Numbered from the stretch's first letter, positions 1-11,251 are shown. The stretch: 64,000 nucleotides of DNA from PALSA-1004 sp963829085 (GCA_963829085.1 CAWHHJ010000025.1:1-64000); one strand, 5' to 3'. Notes: generated from the letters alone by a model not told the origin. A program made the numbers and translations.

Positions 1-967
1 CCTTTACCCGCCGAGTCCCACGTTGCGCGTCCGTCAACGAGCGTAAACGCCATGCCGTTGAGCGTCCTGCCTTCCAGCCCTACCTGCGCTGCCGGCACAT
101 CCAGGCGCACCCATTGGCCGGCCGCCGGCAACGGCCCCATGTAGCGCCGGCTTACCGTTCCATCATTGCCCCACGGAATGCGTATTCGCACCCCAGTAAG
201 CACGATGCTCCCAACTGCCATCGTTCCACTGCAGCATCACTTCACTCGGCACATTCGCCGGATCCAGATACACGTATGCATACAGCGCTTCGCCTACCCC
301 GACATTCAACGTCGAGCTTGCGTTATAAAAGTAGTGCTGGTGTATTCCACTTACCAAGCCCGATTGATGCGACAGCCCACCTGAGTTCGGTGCCGGATTG
401 CTGCTTACCCAGTTCCAACCTTCGCTATCACCCGTCTGAACCGCACCCGCCGGAACTGCATCGTCAAACCAATTGGGCAACGCCGCCGTGCTCGTCTTAC
501 CCGCCGAGTCCCACGTCGCGCGCCCGTTAACGAGCGTAAACGCCATGCCGTTGAGCGTCCTGCCTTCCAGCCCTACCTGCGCTGCCGGTACATCCAGGCG
601 CACCCATTGGCCGGCCGCCGGCAACGGCCCCATGTAGCGCCGGCTTACCGTTCCATCATTGCCCCATCGGAATCGTATTCGCACCCCAGTAAGCACGATG
701 CTCCCAACTGCCATCGTTCCACTGCAGCATCACTTCACTCGGCACATTCGCCGGATCCAGATACACGTATGCATATAGCGCTTCGCCTACCCCGACATTC
801 AACGTCGAGCTTGCGTTATAAAAGTAGTGCTGGTGTATTCCACTTACCAAGCCCGATTGATGCGACAGCCCACCTGAGTTAGGTGCAGGATTGCTGCTTA
901 CCCAGTTCCAACCTTCGCTATCACCCGTCTGAACCGCACCCGCCGGAACTGCATCGTCAAACCAAGC
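1..967 (-). repeat. Tandem 493-bp coding repeats (C-terminal protease module)
   Basis: Positions 4 onward and 497 onward are nearly identical with an offset of 493 bases, which is 492 (164 codons) plus one extra base. One full copy spans about 475-967 and a second, partial copy spans 1-474 and leaves the window. Each copy holds WFDDAVPAGA, SGIHQHYFYN and a Trp-rich tail. Each copy also carries a single-base insertion, at slightly different places in the same short stretch. Confidence 0.85.
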
Positions 968-2728
968 GCCAGTCCCAGAACCCGAAGGCGCAGCTATGGA
1001 AACGGCCACCGCAGCCGACGACGCGTTCGCACCGCCATTGTCGTAAGCCTTTGCCGTATAGGTATGAGCGCCCGCGGCCACATTGGTATCGTTATAAGAC
1101 CAAGTGCCCGAAGTAGCGGTGCCTGACGCGGGCGTAGTCACCGTTGAAATCAGAGCGCCATCGCGATAGAACTCCACTTTGCTGATCGCGCCGTCCGAAT
1201 CAGACGCCGTCGCCGAGACGTTCACCGTTGCAGGGGCGGTATAGACCGCATTGTTTGCTGGCGCTGACAGAGTTATGGCGGGCGGCGCGTTACTCACGCT
1301 TCCGCGCAAGGTCTGCAGCGCCCCGCCCTGACCATTCGCGTTTGTTATCTGTATGAACGACTTTGTGATGCCGCTGCGCGGATCGGTTATTGGCACGCCC
1401 GTACTCTGTAATGCGGAAAGGACCTGAGAAACTGTCGCTGCCGGCTGCGCCGATTTGAGCAGCGCCCATGTGCCGGCGACGTGCGGAGCAGCCATCGATG
1501 TGCCGCTGGCGCCGCCAAAGCCGCCAGCCGAGTAAGCAAGGGGCACTGAAGATGTGATGGATTCGCCCGGCGCGAGCAGGCTGAGAAAGCTGGCGCTGTT
1601 TGAAAAACCTGAGATCACCAGCTGTTTGCTGGTCGATCCAACGCTGATCGCATTCGACAAGCAGCCGGGTGCTGAGATGGCGCCGGCATTTCCATTGTTG
1701 CCCGCGGCTATGACCGTAGCGATGTTCGCATTGCGCAGATTTGCGACGACCGTCGTATATGACGGCAGACTTGCATCGCACTGCGCGGTATATACATCGC
1801 CGCCGAGACTGAGGTTGACAGAAGCGATGTTGTAGTTGCCGCGCTGAGAATAGACGTAGTCGAGTGCAGCGACAATGTCGCTGTCATAGGCGGCGATAGA
1901 ACAACTGTTTCCGCTGCATATGCGTTGGAACACTTGTATCGGCATAACGCCGGCGTCCGGTGCCATGCCGCCGCCAGTCGCGCTCAACACGCCGGTACGT
2001 CCGGTGGCAATGCCGGCCACGTGCGTGCCATGCCAGCAGCCGAGATTGTAGTCTGCGCAGGGTGTGCCACTACCCGCAGCGGTGCTTTGCGCAACACCTC
2101 CCGGGCAATACGATGTGTTGCTGCCGACCGGGTGCGAGAAACAGGCTTCAGCAACGACCTTGCCGCTGAAAAAGGGGTGTGTCTTGTCGACGCCGGTATC
2201 GAGAATCGCGACGACCTGACCTGCACCGCGGAAACCTTGGGCCCATGCCTGATCGGCATGGGTGATTCCAGGGGTGTCATTAAGCACCGGAAAGCGGGGC
2301 CGATCTTCGCTGACGCTCGTTACGTCTGGATCAGCCAATAACGCATTGAGCGCGCCGGCATCGACCGTCATGGCGACGAAGTGATGAAACCGCAGCGCCC
2401 TTACATTGCGCACGTTATGCCCCGCTAGACGCTGCAGCAATCGTTGCTGGCGTCTCGACACCGCCTGTTCCTTCGCGTCATCGGGAGTGATGTCGACGTT
2501 CTGGCGAATCTCGTCCGGTGTTTGCAACCCCACCAGGACGCGGAGTTCGCCTTGCTGAGCCAGCGGCGTTTGAAGGTCATCGCGCCCGGACTTGTTGTAA
2601 GCGTTATGCGGAACTCTCGCGACGAGTGGATCCGCCGCTGTAGCGAATTGAGCGAACACCGCCGAAATAACGCCGAGAAGCGCCGCGAACGCAGCAAGTT
2701 TCACCTGTGGAATGTGCAACTTGATCAA
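1..2728 (-). CDS. Secreted subtilisin-like serine protease (S8) with tandem C-terminal modules; partial, two frame breaks
   Basis: The start is a TTG at 2728 preceded by GGGAGA. Residues 1-32 form a signal peptide, followed by an I9-like propeptide (about 60-145). The S8 catalytic triad is visible: Asp177 in AILDTGVD, His233 in HGTHVAGI and Ser411 in SGTSMAAPH. After it comes a bacterial Ig-like domain (about 480-580), then repeats of about 164 aa beginning WFDDAVPAGA. The same type of module is, from memory, common at the C-terminus of secreted proteins in Gammaproteobacteria and Acidobacteria. The frame breaks near 667 and again near 180, each cured by removing one base, after which the reading frame runs off the left edge. 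The product is probably exported and cleaved in the periplasm or outside the cell. A secretin gene lies just upstream on the same strand. The family call is secure; substrate is unknown. Confidence 0.88.
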
Positions 2729-2795
2729 TGTCTATCTCCCTGATGGCGAGCTCTGTGGCTCTTCGAATAGTGTTCATACGCAATGATGTTCAGAT

Positions 2796-4819
2796 TCATC
2801 GCGGCGGAGCGGTCTGCGTATTCGGCGCCGGCGCGGGCGACGACGGAAACATGGGCATCGAGTTCGTTGCGGCTCCCGATGATGGCGATGCAGGTGCTGG
2901 GGGCGGCGACGTAGGCTGCGGAGGTAACGTGACGGCCGGCGGGCTTGGCGGCACGAACGGTGCGAACGCTCCGGCACTGCCAGCGCCCGTGCTGCTATCG
3001 GTTCCGGACGAAAACTCAGCGACATCGGCTTCCGGACGCACAATGTTGCGCACGATGCGTGGCGTAATCAGCAGCACAATCTCAGTCTTCGTGTTGTTGT
3101 CCGCGTGATTCGAGAATAACCTGCCGACTATGGGCAGCTCCGAAAGTCCCGGCACCTTATTGATCGCGCGGCGATCGTCTTTCTGAATGAGGCCGGCGAG
3201 AATCTGCGTCTCGCCGTCTTTCAAGCGCAGCGTCGTCGCCGCATTGCGCGTTCCCAGCCGATACACCTGTGTGCCGGAGGAACGGGTGATCGTATCGATG
3301 ATGTTGCTGACTTCCAGCCCAACCTTCATCGCCACCTCTTCCTCGAGGTAGATGTTCGGTTCGAGCTCGAGCTTCAGGCCGACATCGAGATAACTGACGG
3401 ATTCCGAAACGCCGACATTCGCGGTTGATATGGTAGTGATGACAGGAACGCGCTCGCCGATGTGGATGCGCGCTTTCTCACGGTTACGCACCCTTACATG
3501 CGGGTTCGCCAACAGGTTCGTGTCCGAATCGAGTTTGCGCAGATTCAGAATGAGTGCAGGATTACTAATGCTCAGACGAACGAGCGACGCGTTGCGGTTG
3601 ATATATTCAGGAAGCGTTATCGTGCCCGGAGTTCCAGCGGCGCCGACAACGCTGTAGCTGATCTGCTCCGGGAAGCGAATCCCGAGCTCCTGCAGCCGCG
3701 AAGTGCTGACTTCCATCACTTCAAGCTGCAGCACAACTTCCGGCTCACCCTGGTCCTGCAGCGCAACGATTTTTTCCGCGGTGCGCACCGCCTGCGGCGT
3801 ATCGCGCATGATGAGTACGTTCATCCGCTCGTCGAAGATCAGGTCGCGCGTTTTGACAACACCGCGAATTGAATTGACCACCTGCTTAACATCCGCATTG
3901 GCAAGATAAAACGCCTTAACGGTGAGCTCCTGATACTCTCTTTGCTTGGCGGCGACGTTTGGATAGATGATGACGGTGTCGTCGTCCAGGTACTTTTTGT
4001 TCGAGCTGATTCGTGACTAGGAGAATTTTTACGGCGTCATCGATTTGCTTATTGCGCAGCTGTATCGTCGCGCGTAAGTCCGGCCGCACATCACGATCGA
4101 ATACGTAGTTGACACCGGAACTGCGCGCTATGGCATCGAAAATTCCGCGGATACTCGCATCATGAAAATCGAGCGTGATCGGGCGCTTTAAATTCGCCTT
4201 CAACGTTTTTGCGGCCAGTTTGCCGCCGGGTGCGGCCTTCTTCGATTCCCCGCAGGATGGAACGGGCGTCCCGTTGTGCCGGATTTTCGAGCAATACACT
4301 ACGGACTTTCTGCTCAGCAGCGCTCGTGTCATTATTCTTAAGCAGCGCTTCCGCTTCCGTGACCATCGCTTTGTGGCGCTTTTCTGCCGTCAAGTCGTCC
4401 AGGCCCTGACGGGCGCGGATACTCGCGGGCTCCATCTTCAACGCCTGCCGATACATCGCTTCGGCGTCGCCCGCTCGATTGCTCGAGCGCGCGGTATCTG
4501 CTTGCGAAAGTAGTTGGTTAACGGCAAGCTCGCGCTGAGTGAAGAGCGCCGCGCGATACTCAGCGTTGCTTGGCGCACTCTTGCTTGCCTGTTCGAGTTC
4601 GGCGAGTCCTTGCTCAGTTCTACCCTCGGCGAGGTCCTGCATGCCCTTTTGAAATAGCTGATTTTCTGCGCAATGGCGATACATAGAACGGTCACTGCCC
4701 AAGCGATTGCTTTGCGGCCGGCAAGGAAAATCCTCGAAACCGAAGCCCCTACTGCTATTAAGTAACGGAGTAGGCGCGTGAGGTGCGGCCGGGGATTCCT
4801 GTCTACTTTCGAATCGCAT
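2796..4819 (-). CDS. gspD: GspD-type outer-membrane secretin, two frame breaks, N-terminus uncertain
   Basis: The N-terminal third has TPR-like helices (QLFQKGMQDLAEG, then about 100 aa), followed by an STN/N0-type segment (ITLDFHDASIRGIFDAIA), N1 domain text ending VIIYPN, and a full secretin domain ending VPGLSELPIVGRLF and IVLLITPRIV. A Pro/Ala-rich tail of about 70 aa closes the protein. Secretins form the outer-membrane pore of type II secretion or pilus systems. This TPR-leading form resembles stand-alone gspD genes. Frame breaks near 4237 and 3989 are each cured by deleting one base; the second restores the family text EQKVLDDDTV. The signal peptide is not clear: a hydrophobic stretch in a neighbouring frame (about 4690-4780) hints at a third break. 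No other type II secretion gene is in the window. Confidence 0.82.
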
Positions 4820-5216
4820 CGAGTCACATCACCAAATACCATTCAGTGCCCTGTCGATCTTCTTACGTGCAGTTGCCACTTGCAAAACCGGCTGCCGGTC
4901 TTGCCGCTCGGTGCAGCGAAACATTCGCCACGCGTCACGCCGTCTTCGCAGCTGAAGAAGTCTCTTCATCCGCCGCTGAAACCGCTCTAACAGTTACCGA
5001 TTATTTTTATTGAAGGACGTGCCGCCTATCGAATGCGCGGAAGCAATCCTTGCAAACCAACTCAGGCACTTCTTGACCCTGAGTACGGAGTTAATACGGC
5101 AACGGTGTGTTGCGCAAATGAACATCCGTATTGCGTCTCGCAGCGAAAACTTAGGTGCGAATAATCGCGGCGACGAGCGGGAGGCTACGCGGAGTTTGTA
5201 TCACCAGTACGTAGAA
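4820..5216. other. Intergenic region upstream of the secretin gene
   Basis: About 400 bases between the secretin gene and the histidine kinase, both on the minus strand. I see no ORF with a credible ribosome site. It probably carries the promoter of the secretin-protease pair, but I could not place one. Confidence 0.4.
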
Positions 5217-5238
5217 ATTGTGTCGAGATCGACACAAT
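5217..5238 (-). terminator. Perfect 10-bp inverted repeat downstream of the sensor kinase
   Basis: ATTGTGTCGA and its exact reverse complement flank a 2-base spacer, about 30 bases past the kinase stop. On the minus strand it is followed only by a short TTTC run, so it may be a weak terminator. A dimeric operator is the alternative. Confidence 0.4.
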
Positions 5239-5266
5239 AGACCGGCGGAGACGGCTGCTCGCTCAC

Positions 5267-6347
5267 TCAGGATCGCGTCATGGACAGGCGAGCCCGCAAT
5301 CCGCCTCCCGGGCGGTTGGAAATTTCGAGTTGACCGCCATTGCGTTCAGCAAGCTCGCGGACTATGTGCAGGCCGAGTCCCGTGCCACCGCTGTTGCGAT
5401 TGCGCGATGGCTCGAGCCGGAAGAATGGCTTGATGACCTGTTCGAGGCGGTTATCAGGAATGCCGGGGCCACGATCGAGAACGTCGGCAAACACACGACC
5501 GCCCTCAACGCTTACGCGGACTTCCGGCTCCTTACCGTAATGCACTGCATTATCGAGGAGGTTCGACGAGGCAGCGGAGCAGCGATTTAGGCTGTCCGTA
5601 GGCGACAGCTGGGACGCCATGAAAAGCGATACTGTGGCCGGCCTCGGTCATATCTTCGACGAGCGACTGCGCAAGCGCATAGATGTCGACACGCTGCCGC
5701 GGCTCGGCATCCGACTCCTCGCGCAAATACACAAGGATAGTGTCGAGCAAAGCATTCATCTCGTTGATATCGGCATAGCACCGCTCGATGAGGGGATCCG
5801 ATGGCAGACTCTCCAGACGCAAGCGTATGCGTGTCAGTGGCGTGCGAAGGTCGTGCGACACGGCGGCAAGGAACATGCTGCGGGCAGCGAATCGCTCCGT
5901 GAGCCGCTGCTGCATGCGATTGAAGATACGGGCGGTCTGCCGCACTTCTTGTGTGCCCCGTGTCTCATCGATCAACGGCACGGCGCTCGGGGATGTTCCG
6001 AGAATGCGCGCAGCATCGGCCAGTCTGCGCATCGGTTTGGACAGCCACATGGCGCCGAGCCATGCCGCGAGGCCGATTACGAGCGCACGTATGGCATAGT
6101 CGCCTGCGAGCCACGCTAGCGGCGATGGCAGTTCGTCTTGTGCAGGCGATGATGGGCGTAACGCGGGGAGCGCCGGGCCCGCGCCCGGGCCCGCGGCTGC
6201 CGACGACTGCGACTGATCATTCGCAGCCGACACAAAGGGCGCGCTGACATGGAACGCAAAGTAGCCGATGAAATGGCTTGCGATCAGTGCCAGCCACATG
6301 AGAACGAATAGCCGTTTAAACAGCGTATCCGCGAAAAGCCGGCTCAT
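5267..6347 (-). CDS. EnvZ/CpxA-type sensor histidine kinase, one frame break
   Basis: An inner-membrane sensor that autophosphorylates and passes phosphate to the adjacent regulator. There are two membrane segments (about residues 10-30 and 80-100) around a short periplasmic loop, then HAMP, the H-box SHDLRTPLTRIR, an N-box (NLLDNAVHYG), a G1 box (DRGPGIPDNRL) and a G2 box (GGTGLGLHIVRELAERNGG). The ORF breaks near 5565 between LLRCLV and SNLLDNA. Removing one base rejoins the domain, and the span is 3n+1. The start overlaps the regulator stop by 4 bases. The signal it senses is unknown. Confidence 0.88.
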
Positions 6348-7052
6348 GATGTCACCGCAGCGTCGAATAGATAGCCTTCGCCGCGCACCGTGCGAATCAG
6401 CTGAGCCGTGCCGCGCGAATCGCGCAGCTTCTGCCGCAGGCGCGATACGGCAAGATCAATGCTGCGGTCGGTCACATCGGTATGCGGTCCCTTAGCGAGG
6501 TCCAGCAGCGAATCTCGACTGAGCACGCGTCGCGGATGGTCCACGAAAGTCGACAGCAGGCGATACTCGGAGGTTGAGAGTGGGATGACCACCTCGTCGG
6601 GCGATATGAGCTGGCGCAGCGACCGCTCGAACTTCCAGCCATTGAAGTCAGTGACCAGCGAAGGGCGCTGAGGCGCCCCGTCGGTAGTTGCAACGGCGCG
6701 CCGGAGCACCGCATTGATGCGGGCAACTAACTCGCGCAGCTCAAAGGGCTTGGCAAGATAGTCGTCGGCACCCAGCTCGAGTCCGATTACGCGGCTCATA
6801 AAGTCGCCGCGGGCGGAAAGCATGATGACCGGAATCGACGAATGTGGTACGCAGCCACTGGCACGCCGCGAGACCGTCTTCTCCAGGCAGCATCAAGTCA
6901 AGCACGATAACGTCGAAGCTTTCGCGTTCGAGCTCGCCTCGCATTTCGGCGACGTCCGCGACTGCAACCGCAGGCAAGCCAAAGCGCGTCAGGTAATCGG
7001 CGACCAGCGTGCGAATTTCGGAATCGTCATCAACGACTAAACATCGTGGCAT
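6344..7052 (-). CDS. OmpR-family response regulator, one frame break
   Basis: A receiver domain (VVDDDSEIR, phospho-acceptor in VIVLDLMLPGEDG, KPFELRELVARI) is followed by an OmpR winged helix ending TVRGEGYLFDA. It is a DNA-binding partner of the kinase that overlaps it downstream. The frame shifts near 6848. Removing one base gives the expected beta-4 text SSIPVIMLSARG, and the span is 3n+1. It resembles OmpR, but orthology cannot be settled here, so no symbol is given. Confidence 0.88.
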
Positions 7053-7576
7053 TTCGCACCTTCCCTGCGTTGTTGTTGTTGCCGCTGGACGCCGGCTTAG
7101 TTACTTGTTCGCTGCCGCGAACGCGCAGTCGGCTCAACATCGCCGACTCGTCGGGCACCACGCGCGAAGTGGCTACAAGTACGACAGGCGACGATTTACG
7201 ATCGTTCGAAATTCGTTCGCATTATTCCGGTTACACCCGCGCCGTGTTGGCGTAAGTGTAGCGCGCGATCTAGCGGATGCACAGGCATCTGAACGATGAG
7301 CGCAAACGTCATGGGGTCACTTAATTGCTGGAACGAATGCGCCACCGCGTTGCCAGTACTTCTATCAGACACTGAGCGCATTCCGATTCCGTGATCCAAA
7401 CCAAGTCGCGACACTGTAAACACTGCGCTCAATTACTTTCAGGAGGAGTGCGTGTCACGTCTGCTGTCTCACCAAAAGCTCCTCGCGTAATGGAGCCGCT
7501 GCTTACATTTCTGCGGACGGACGGTTCCGCATTCGTCCCGGCGATTCGCGCAACGCCACAATAGGCACACACGTCA
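7053..7576. other. Intergenic region upstream of the two-component operon
   Basis: About 520 bases with no convincing gene on either strand. Short ORFs here lack ribosome sites and protein-like composition. It should hold the promoter of the regulator-kinase operon. Confidence 0.4.
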
Positions 7577-7729
7577 ATGCGCTCGTTTGTTAATTCAGTG
7601 TTGTCGGTCGCGGCGACATTTGCATTCATGATTTTGTACTTGCCTTACGCTATGGTTTGCTTCCTGAACGATCCGCATGCCGACGGAGAAGAACCTGAGG
7701 CAAGGAACAGGGATAGGAGAATGCCGTAA
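7577..7729 (+). CDS. Possible 50-aa single-pass membrane peptide
   Basis: ATG to TAA encodes 50 aa. Residues 8-30 are a strongly hydrophobic stretch (SVLSVAATFAFMILYLPYAM), followed by an acidic then basic tail. No good Shine-Dalgarno sequence is seen. It stands alone between the regulator and the Bax1-I gene. It may be a chance ORF, but the residue distribution is that of a small membrane protein. Confidence 0.25.
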   Translation: MRSFVNSVLSVAATFAFMILYLPYAMVCFLNDPHADGEEPEARNRDRRMP

Positions 7730-7918
7730 GCAAGCAGTCGCAGGTTGCACCGACTGCGAAATGCCGCGTCGTCGCCCGCGCGCTGAAACAGGCTCATAAC
7801 CAGCCACTTAGCTCAATGTCTACCGCTTGCCGATTACATACAGTAATTGAAACTTTGTGCGGCATTAGGTAGTCTTACGCGGGAGCCGGAAATCCGGCCA
7901 TACTGGAGATCAAAACTT

Positions 7919-8629
7919 ATGTCACCTGAACTGCAACCTGGCCAGAATTCCTGGGGTGCGCCAGCCACGACTGGTCAAGTAACCGGTCAACAGCAACGCG
8001 TACTGCGGAATACCTATCTGCTGCTCGCGTTGTCGCTCATACCCACCGGCATTGGTGCGCTGCTGGGCATCAACCTGAACTTTGGGTTCATGCGCGCAAG
8101 TCCCATCGTGTCGTCGCTGGTACTGCTCGCAGTCATCTACGGAATGTTCTTTGCTATTGAAAAGAATCGCGACAGCGGCTTAGGCGTTGCGCTGCTGCTG
8201 GCACTTACGTTCTTTTTGGGCGTAATTCTCGGTCCTCTGCTGCAAGTGGCGCTGGGGCTGCGCAATGGCGGCCAGTTAATTGCGCTTGCTGCCGGTGGCA
8301 CTGCGGTCGTATTTTTCGCAATGGCGGGCATTGCGACCGTAACGCGCAAGGACTTCGGCTTCATGGGGAATTTCCTCGCGGTCGGTGGCATCGTGCTGAT
8401 GCTGGCCGTGGTGGCTAATATCTTCTTTGCCAGCCCGGCTCTGTATCTCACTATCTGCGCCGTTTTTGTATTATTCAGCTCGGCGGTCATTCTCTGGCAA
8501 GTCAGCCAGATTGTGCACGGCGGCGAGACGAACTACGTCTCGGCAACCCTGACCTTGTATATGAGTATTTACAACTTGTTTACGAGCCTGCTACAGCTCC
8601 TCATGGCTCTAACGGGAAACCGCGACTGA
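7919..8629 (+). CDS. Bax inhibitor-1 family (YccA-like) inner-membrane protein
   Basis: 236 aa with seven hydrophobic segments and an N-terminal soluble tail, the layout of UPF0005/Bax1-I proteins. YccA, the E. coli member, modulates FtsH proteolysis. I chose the ATG at 7919 because GGAG lies about 10 bases upstream, whereas the longer in-frame start at 7847 has no site. Family text includes GLGVALLLALTFFLG and ETNYVSATLTLYMSIYNLF. It is monocistronic and ends in a strong terminator. Confidence 0.88.
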   Translation: MSPELQPGQNSWGAPATTGQVTGQQQRVLRNTYLLLALSLIPTGIGALLGINLNFGFMRASPIVSSLVLLAVIYGMFFAIEKNRDSGLGVALLLALTFFLGVILGPLLQVALGLRNGGQLIALAAGGTAVVFFAMAGIATVTRKDFGFMGNFLAVGGIVLMLAVVANIFFASPALYLTICAVFVLFSSAVILWQVSQIVHGGETNYVSATLTLYMSIYNLFTSLLQLLMALTGNRD

Positions 8630-8651
8630 GATTTTCGAGTGGACGCACTAC

Positions 8652-8679
8652 ACGGCCGGGTTAGCCCGGCCGTTTTTCT
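8652..8679 (+). terminator. Intrinsic terminator after the YccA-like gene
   Basis: A perfect 9-bp stem ACGGCCGGG/CCCGGCCGT with a TTAG loop is followed by TTTTTCTT. It sits between convergent genes and could also act on the minus strand only weakly. Confidence 0.9.
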
Positions 8680-8689
8680 TGTACAAACA

Positions 8690-9996
8690 CTATTGCACCT
8701 TGTCGAACACCGCGATGGACTCGACGTGTGAGGTGTGCGGAAACATGTTGACGATACCCGCGGCGGCGAGCGCATAGCCCTTGGCGTGCACGAGCACACC
8801 AGAGTCGCGCGCCAGCGTTGCAGGATTACACGACACATATACGATCCGGGCGGGGCCATCGCCTTCCAACGCCTTTACCAGCTCAATGGCGCCGTCGCGA
8901 GGAGGGTCAATAAGCATACGGTCGAGTGATCCCAAGCTGGCGAGTCGCGAGGTATCGATCTTGAACAAATCCGCCACCATAAATTGCGTCGACTGGCCCA
9001 GTCCGTTCCCGGCGGCATTCGCATGCGCGCGGGCAACTAGCTCGCGGCTTCCTTCTAGCCCGATTACGCTGGCGCCGCTACGTGCGATTGCGAGCGCGAA
9101 GTTCCCCAGTCCGCAAAACATGTCCGCAACCCGCTCGCCCGCTCCGGGCGCAAGTAGAGCTATTGCGCGGCGTACAAGTACCGCGTTTACTGCCGGGTTC
9201 ACCTGAGTGAACTCCGTCGGCGCAAATTCCATGTGAAGCTCAAATTCAGGGCAGCGAGTAAGACAGCAGCCCGTCACTTACCGGGGTAGAACGGCTTGGC
9301 CGAATTAGGCCCTCGCGGCTGCAGGAAAAACTGCACTTGATGGTGATCGGCGAAACGCTTGATCAGTTCTTCGTCATGCTCTCCAAGCGGCTCCAGAATA
9401 CGCAGGACCAGGGCGTCCGTCTTGTCGCCAATCGCGAGTTCAACCTGCGGCATACGGTCGTGGATCGACAAACTGTTGACGAGCCGTCGCAATGGCACGA
9501 GCAGGCTCGAAATGCGTTGCGGTACAACTTCGCAGCTACGCATATCCGCGACGCGGCTGCTGCGCTTCTCGCGAAAGCCGATTAGCGCGCCACCTTTCTT
9601 TTCGACGTATCGCGACGAGAAGCGCGCCCTATGGCGGTATCCCCATGTATCGCCGTATATCGCCGGCAGAACGATATCCGGCTTCACCTTAGCGATATGC
9701 CACAGACTGTCTTCCAGCACCCGCTGCTTTGCGGCGACCTGCGCTCGCGCGTCGAGGTGCTGCATGCTGCAGCCTCCGCAGATGGTGTAGTGGGCGCAAC
9801 GCGGCGCAACGCGCAGCGACGCAGGCTTGATTATTTGACCGACATGGGCGACTTCGTAGTTCGGCTTTTTCTGATGAGTGACATAGCTGACCACTTCGCC
9901 AGGCAGCGCGCCCTGGATAAAGATCACTTTGCCTTCGAGGTGGGCAACGCCGCGACCTTCCTGGTCCAGCGACTCAACGCGGATGGAGTTTGGCAC
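8690..9996 (-). CDS. rlmD: 23S rRNA (uracil-1939 C5)-methyltransferase, two frame breaks
   Basis: A TRAM domain at the N-terminus (RVESLDQEGRGVAHLEGKV) is followed by the 4Fe-4S cysteine set CAHYTICGGCSMQHLD, then the SAM-binding fold (VADMFCGLGNFALAIA), DPPRDGA and the catalytic YVSCNPATLARD. It methylates U1939 of 23S rRNA using SAM. The frame breaks twice, near 9279 and 9248. Removing one base at each gives PFYPGSDGLLSYSLPEFEL, matching the E. coli enzyme, and the span is 3n+2. The start overlaps the upstream exonuclease gene by 23 bases. Two breaks in a conserved housekeeping gene favour sequencing error. Confidence 0.9.
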
Positions 9997-10789
9997 GACT
10001 GCGGCGCCGCGTCAGGAGCGCCAGAGTTCCAGGAATTGCGCGCCAGTGCGGTTCGGGCGATTTCTCGAGCGTGGCACGGACGAGAGCAATCTCGTGCTCA
10101 TAGCGATCTTTAGTCAATGCACACCGCATGAGTTGAAAGCGCAGGAAAACGAGATAGGTGTTGGCGACGTCCGCTTCGCAGTAATTGCGAATTTCTGCAA
10201 TTTTCCCATCCTGCCATGCTTGCCAAACCTGCCCGCCGCCCACGCCGATCTTACCGGGAAAGCCGAGCAGTTGAGCGAGCTGGTCGAGCGGCACGCCTCC
10301 ACGCGGCTGATACATCGCGAGCAAATCCATGAGATCGAGATGGCGCGCGTGATAGCGGCTGATATAGTTGTTCCACTTGAATTCCCGGTCGTCCTCGCCC
10401 TGGTCCCAGTAACAGCCCGCGCTGATTCCATGCAGCAGGCCGCGATAATGCAACACGGGCAAGTCGAATCCGCCGCCGTTCCATGAGACGATCTGCGGGG
10501 TGTATTTATCGATACCATCGAAGAACCGTTGTATTAGTGCGGCTTCGCTGTCGTCGGCACCGCCCAGTGACCATACGCGGAAGCTGTCACCGTCGCGCAG
10601 CGCGCATGAAATTGCGACCACCTGCTGCAGGTGCAGCTGCAGAAATTCGTTGCCGCTGACCTGGCGCCGCCGCTGGAACGCCATCGCGGCCATCTGGTCG
10701 TCACTGACGCTCGAATCGGTGCCATAGATCTTACGCAGTCCGGCGATGTCCGGAACGGTCTCAATGTCGAAGACGAGAACCGGCGTCAA
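9974..10789 (-). CDS. Predicted 3'-5' exonuclease, PolB-like (PF10108)
   Basis: 271 aa of DnaQ/PolB exonuclease fold. The ExoI motif is VFDIETVPD, a second acidic motif lies in VSWNGGGFDLPVLHYR, and the C-terminal ExoIII-type motif is YCEADVANTYLVFLRF. I chose the TTG at 10789, after GAGAGGG, since the residues before it are not family-like. The call of family is firm; its role (DNA repair or RNA trimming) is not known. Confidence 0.78.
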   Translation of the reverse strand: MTPVLVFDIETVPDIAGLRKIYGTDSSVSDDQMAAMAFQRRRQVSGNEFLQLHLQQVVAISCALRDGDSFRVWSLGGADDSEAALIQRFFDGIDKYTPQIVSWNGGGFDLPVLHYRGLLHGISAGCYWDQGEDDREFKWNNYISRYHARHLDLMDLLAMYQPRGGVPLDQLAQLLGFPGKIGVGGGQVWQAWQDGKIAEIRNYCEADVANTYLVFLRFQLMRCALTKDRYEHEIALVRATLEKSPEPHWRAIPGTLALLTRRRSRAKLHPR

Positions 10790-10817
10790 TGCGCCCTCTC
10801 GCAATCCGTTATAGGCA

Positions 10818-11243
10818 TTACTTGCGAGTCCAGGCTCCGGCGGCGTTCTGGTAGTACCACCCGCCCTGTGCCTTGTCGATCCAGCGTTGGGCAAAAGTCG
10901 TGCGGATATCGTTTTCCCATTCGGGTTTCCCGTTCGCGCGTGCGATCTCGCGGTATAGCGAGGTACGATCGGCATTCTCTGCGCCGACCAGATTGTTTAC
11001 CTGCTGTCGTTGCGGCAGCGCTATTGCGTTGACGTCCCTCAGCGCGATGAACCCGTCGCGCGTCAATCCCACCGCACCGTTCGCGTAGAACGGCGCCAGT
11101 TCTCCATGGCGTTTTTGCATGCTCGCCTGTAATGCAGCGATCGCCGGCGTATTCACCTCCACATTCGCCTGAGCCCGCACGCCAGTGCTTATTGCGATCA
11201 GCATCACAAACGAAAAAGCGCGCGCAGCTTTGATAGTGTTCAT
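10818..11243 (-). CDS. ydbL: YdbL family (DUF1318) periplasmic protein
   Basis: 141 aa with a signal peptide (residues 1-24, ending VRAQA). The mature part shows the DUF1318 pattern: GLTRDGFIALRD, QVNNLVGAENADRTSLYREIARANGKPEWENDIR and WYYQNAAGAW. It follows ynbE and ydbH as in E. coli, where YdbH and YnbE bridge the periplasm to move phospholipids to the outer membrane and YdbL modulates them. Confidence 0.88.
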   Translation of the reverse strand: MNTIKAARAFSFVMLIAISTGVRAQANVEVNTPAIAALQASMQKRHGELAPFYANGAVGLTRDGFIALRDVNAIALPQRQQVNNLVGAENADRTSLYREIARANGKPEWENDIRTTFAQRWIDKAQGGWYYQNAAGAWTRK

Positions 11244-11251
11244 GGAATTTC

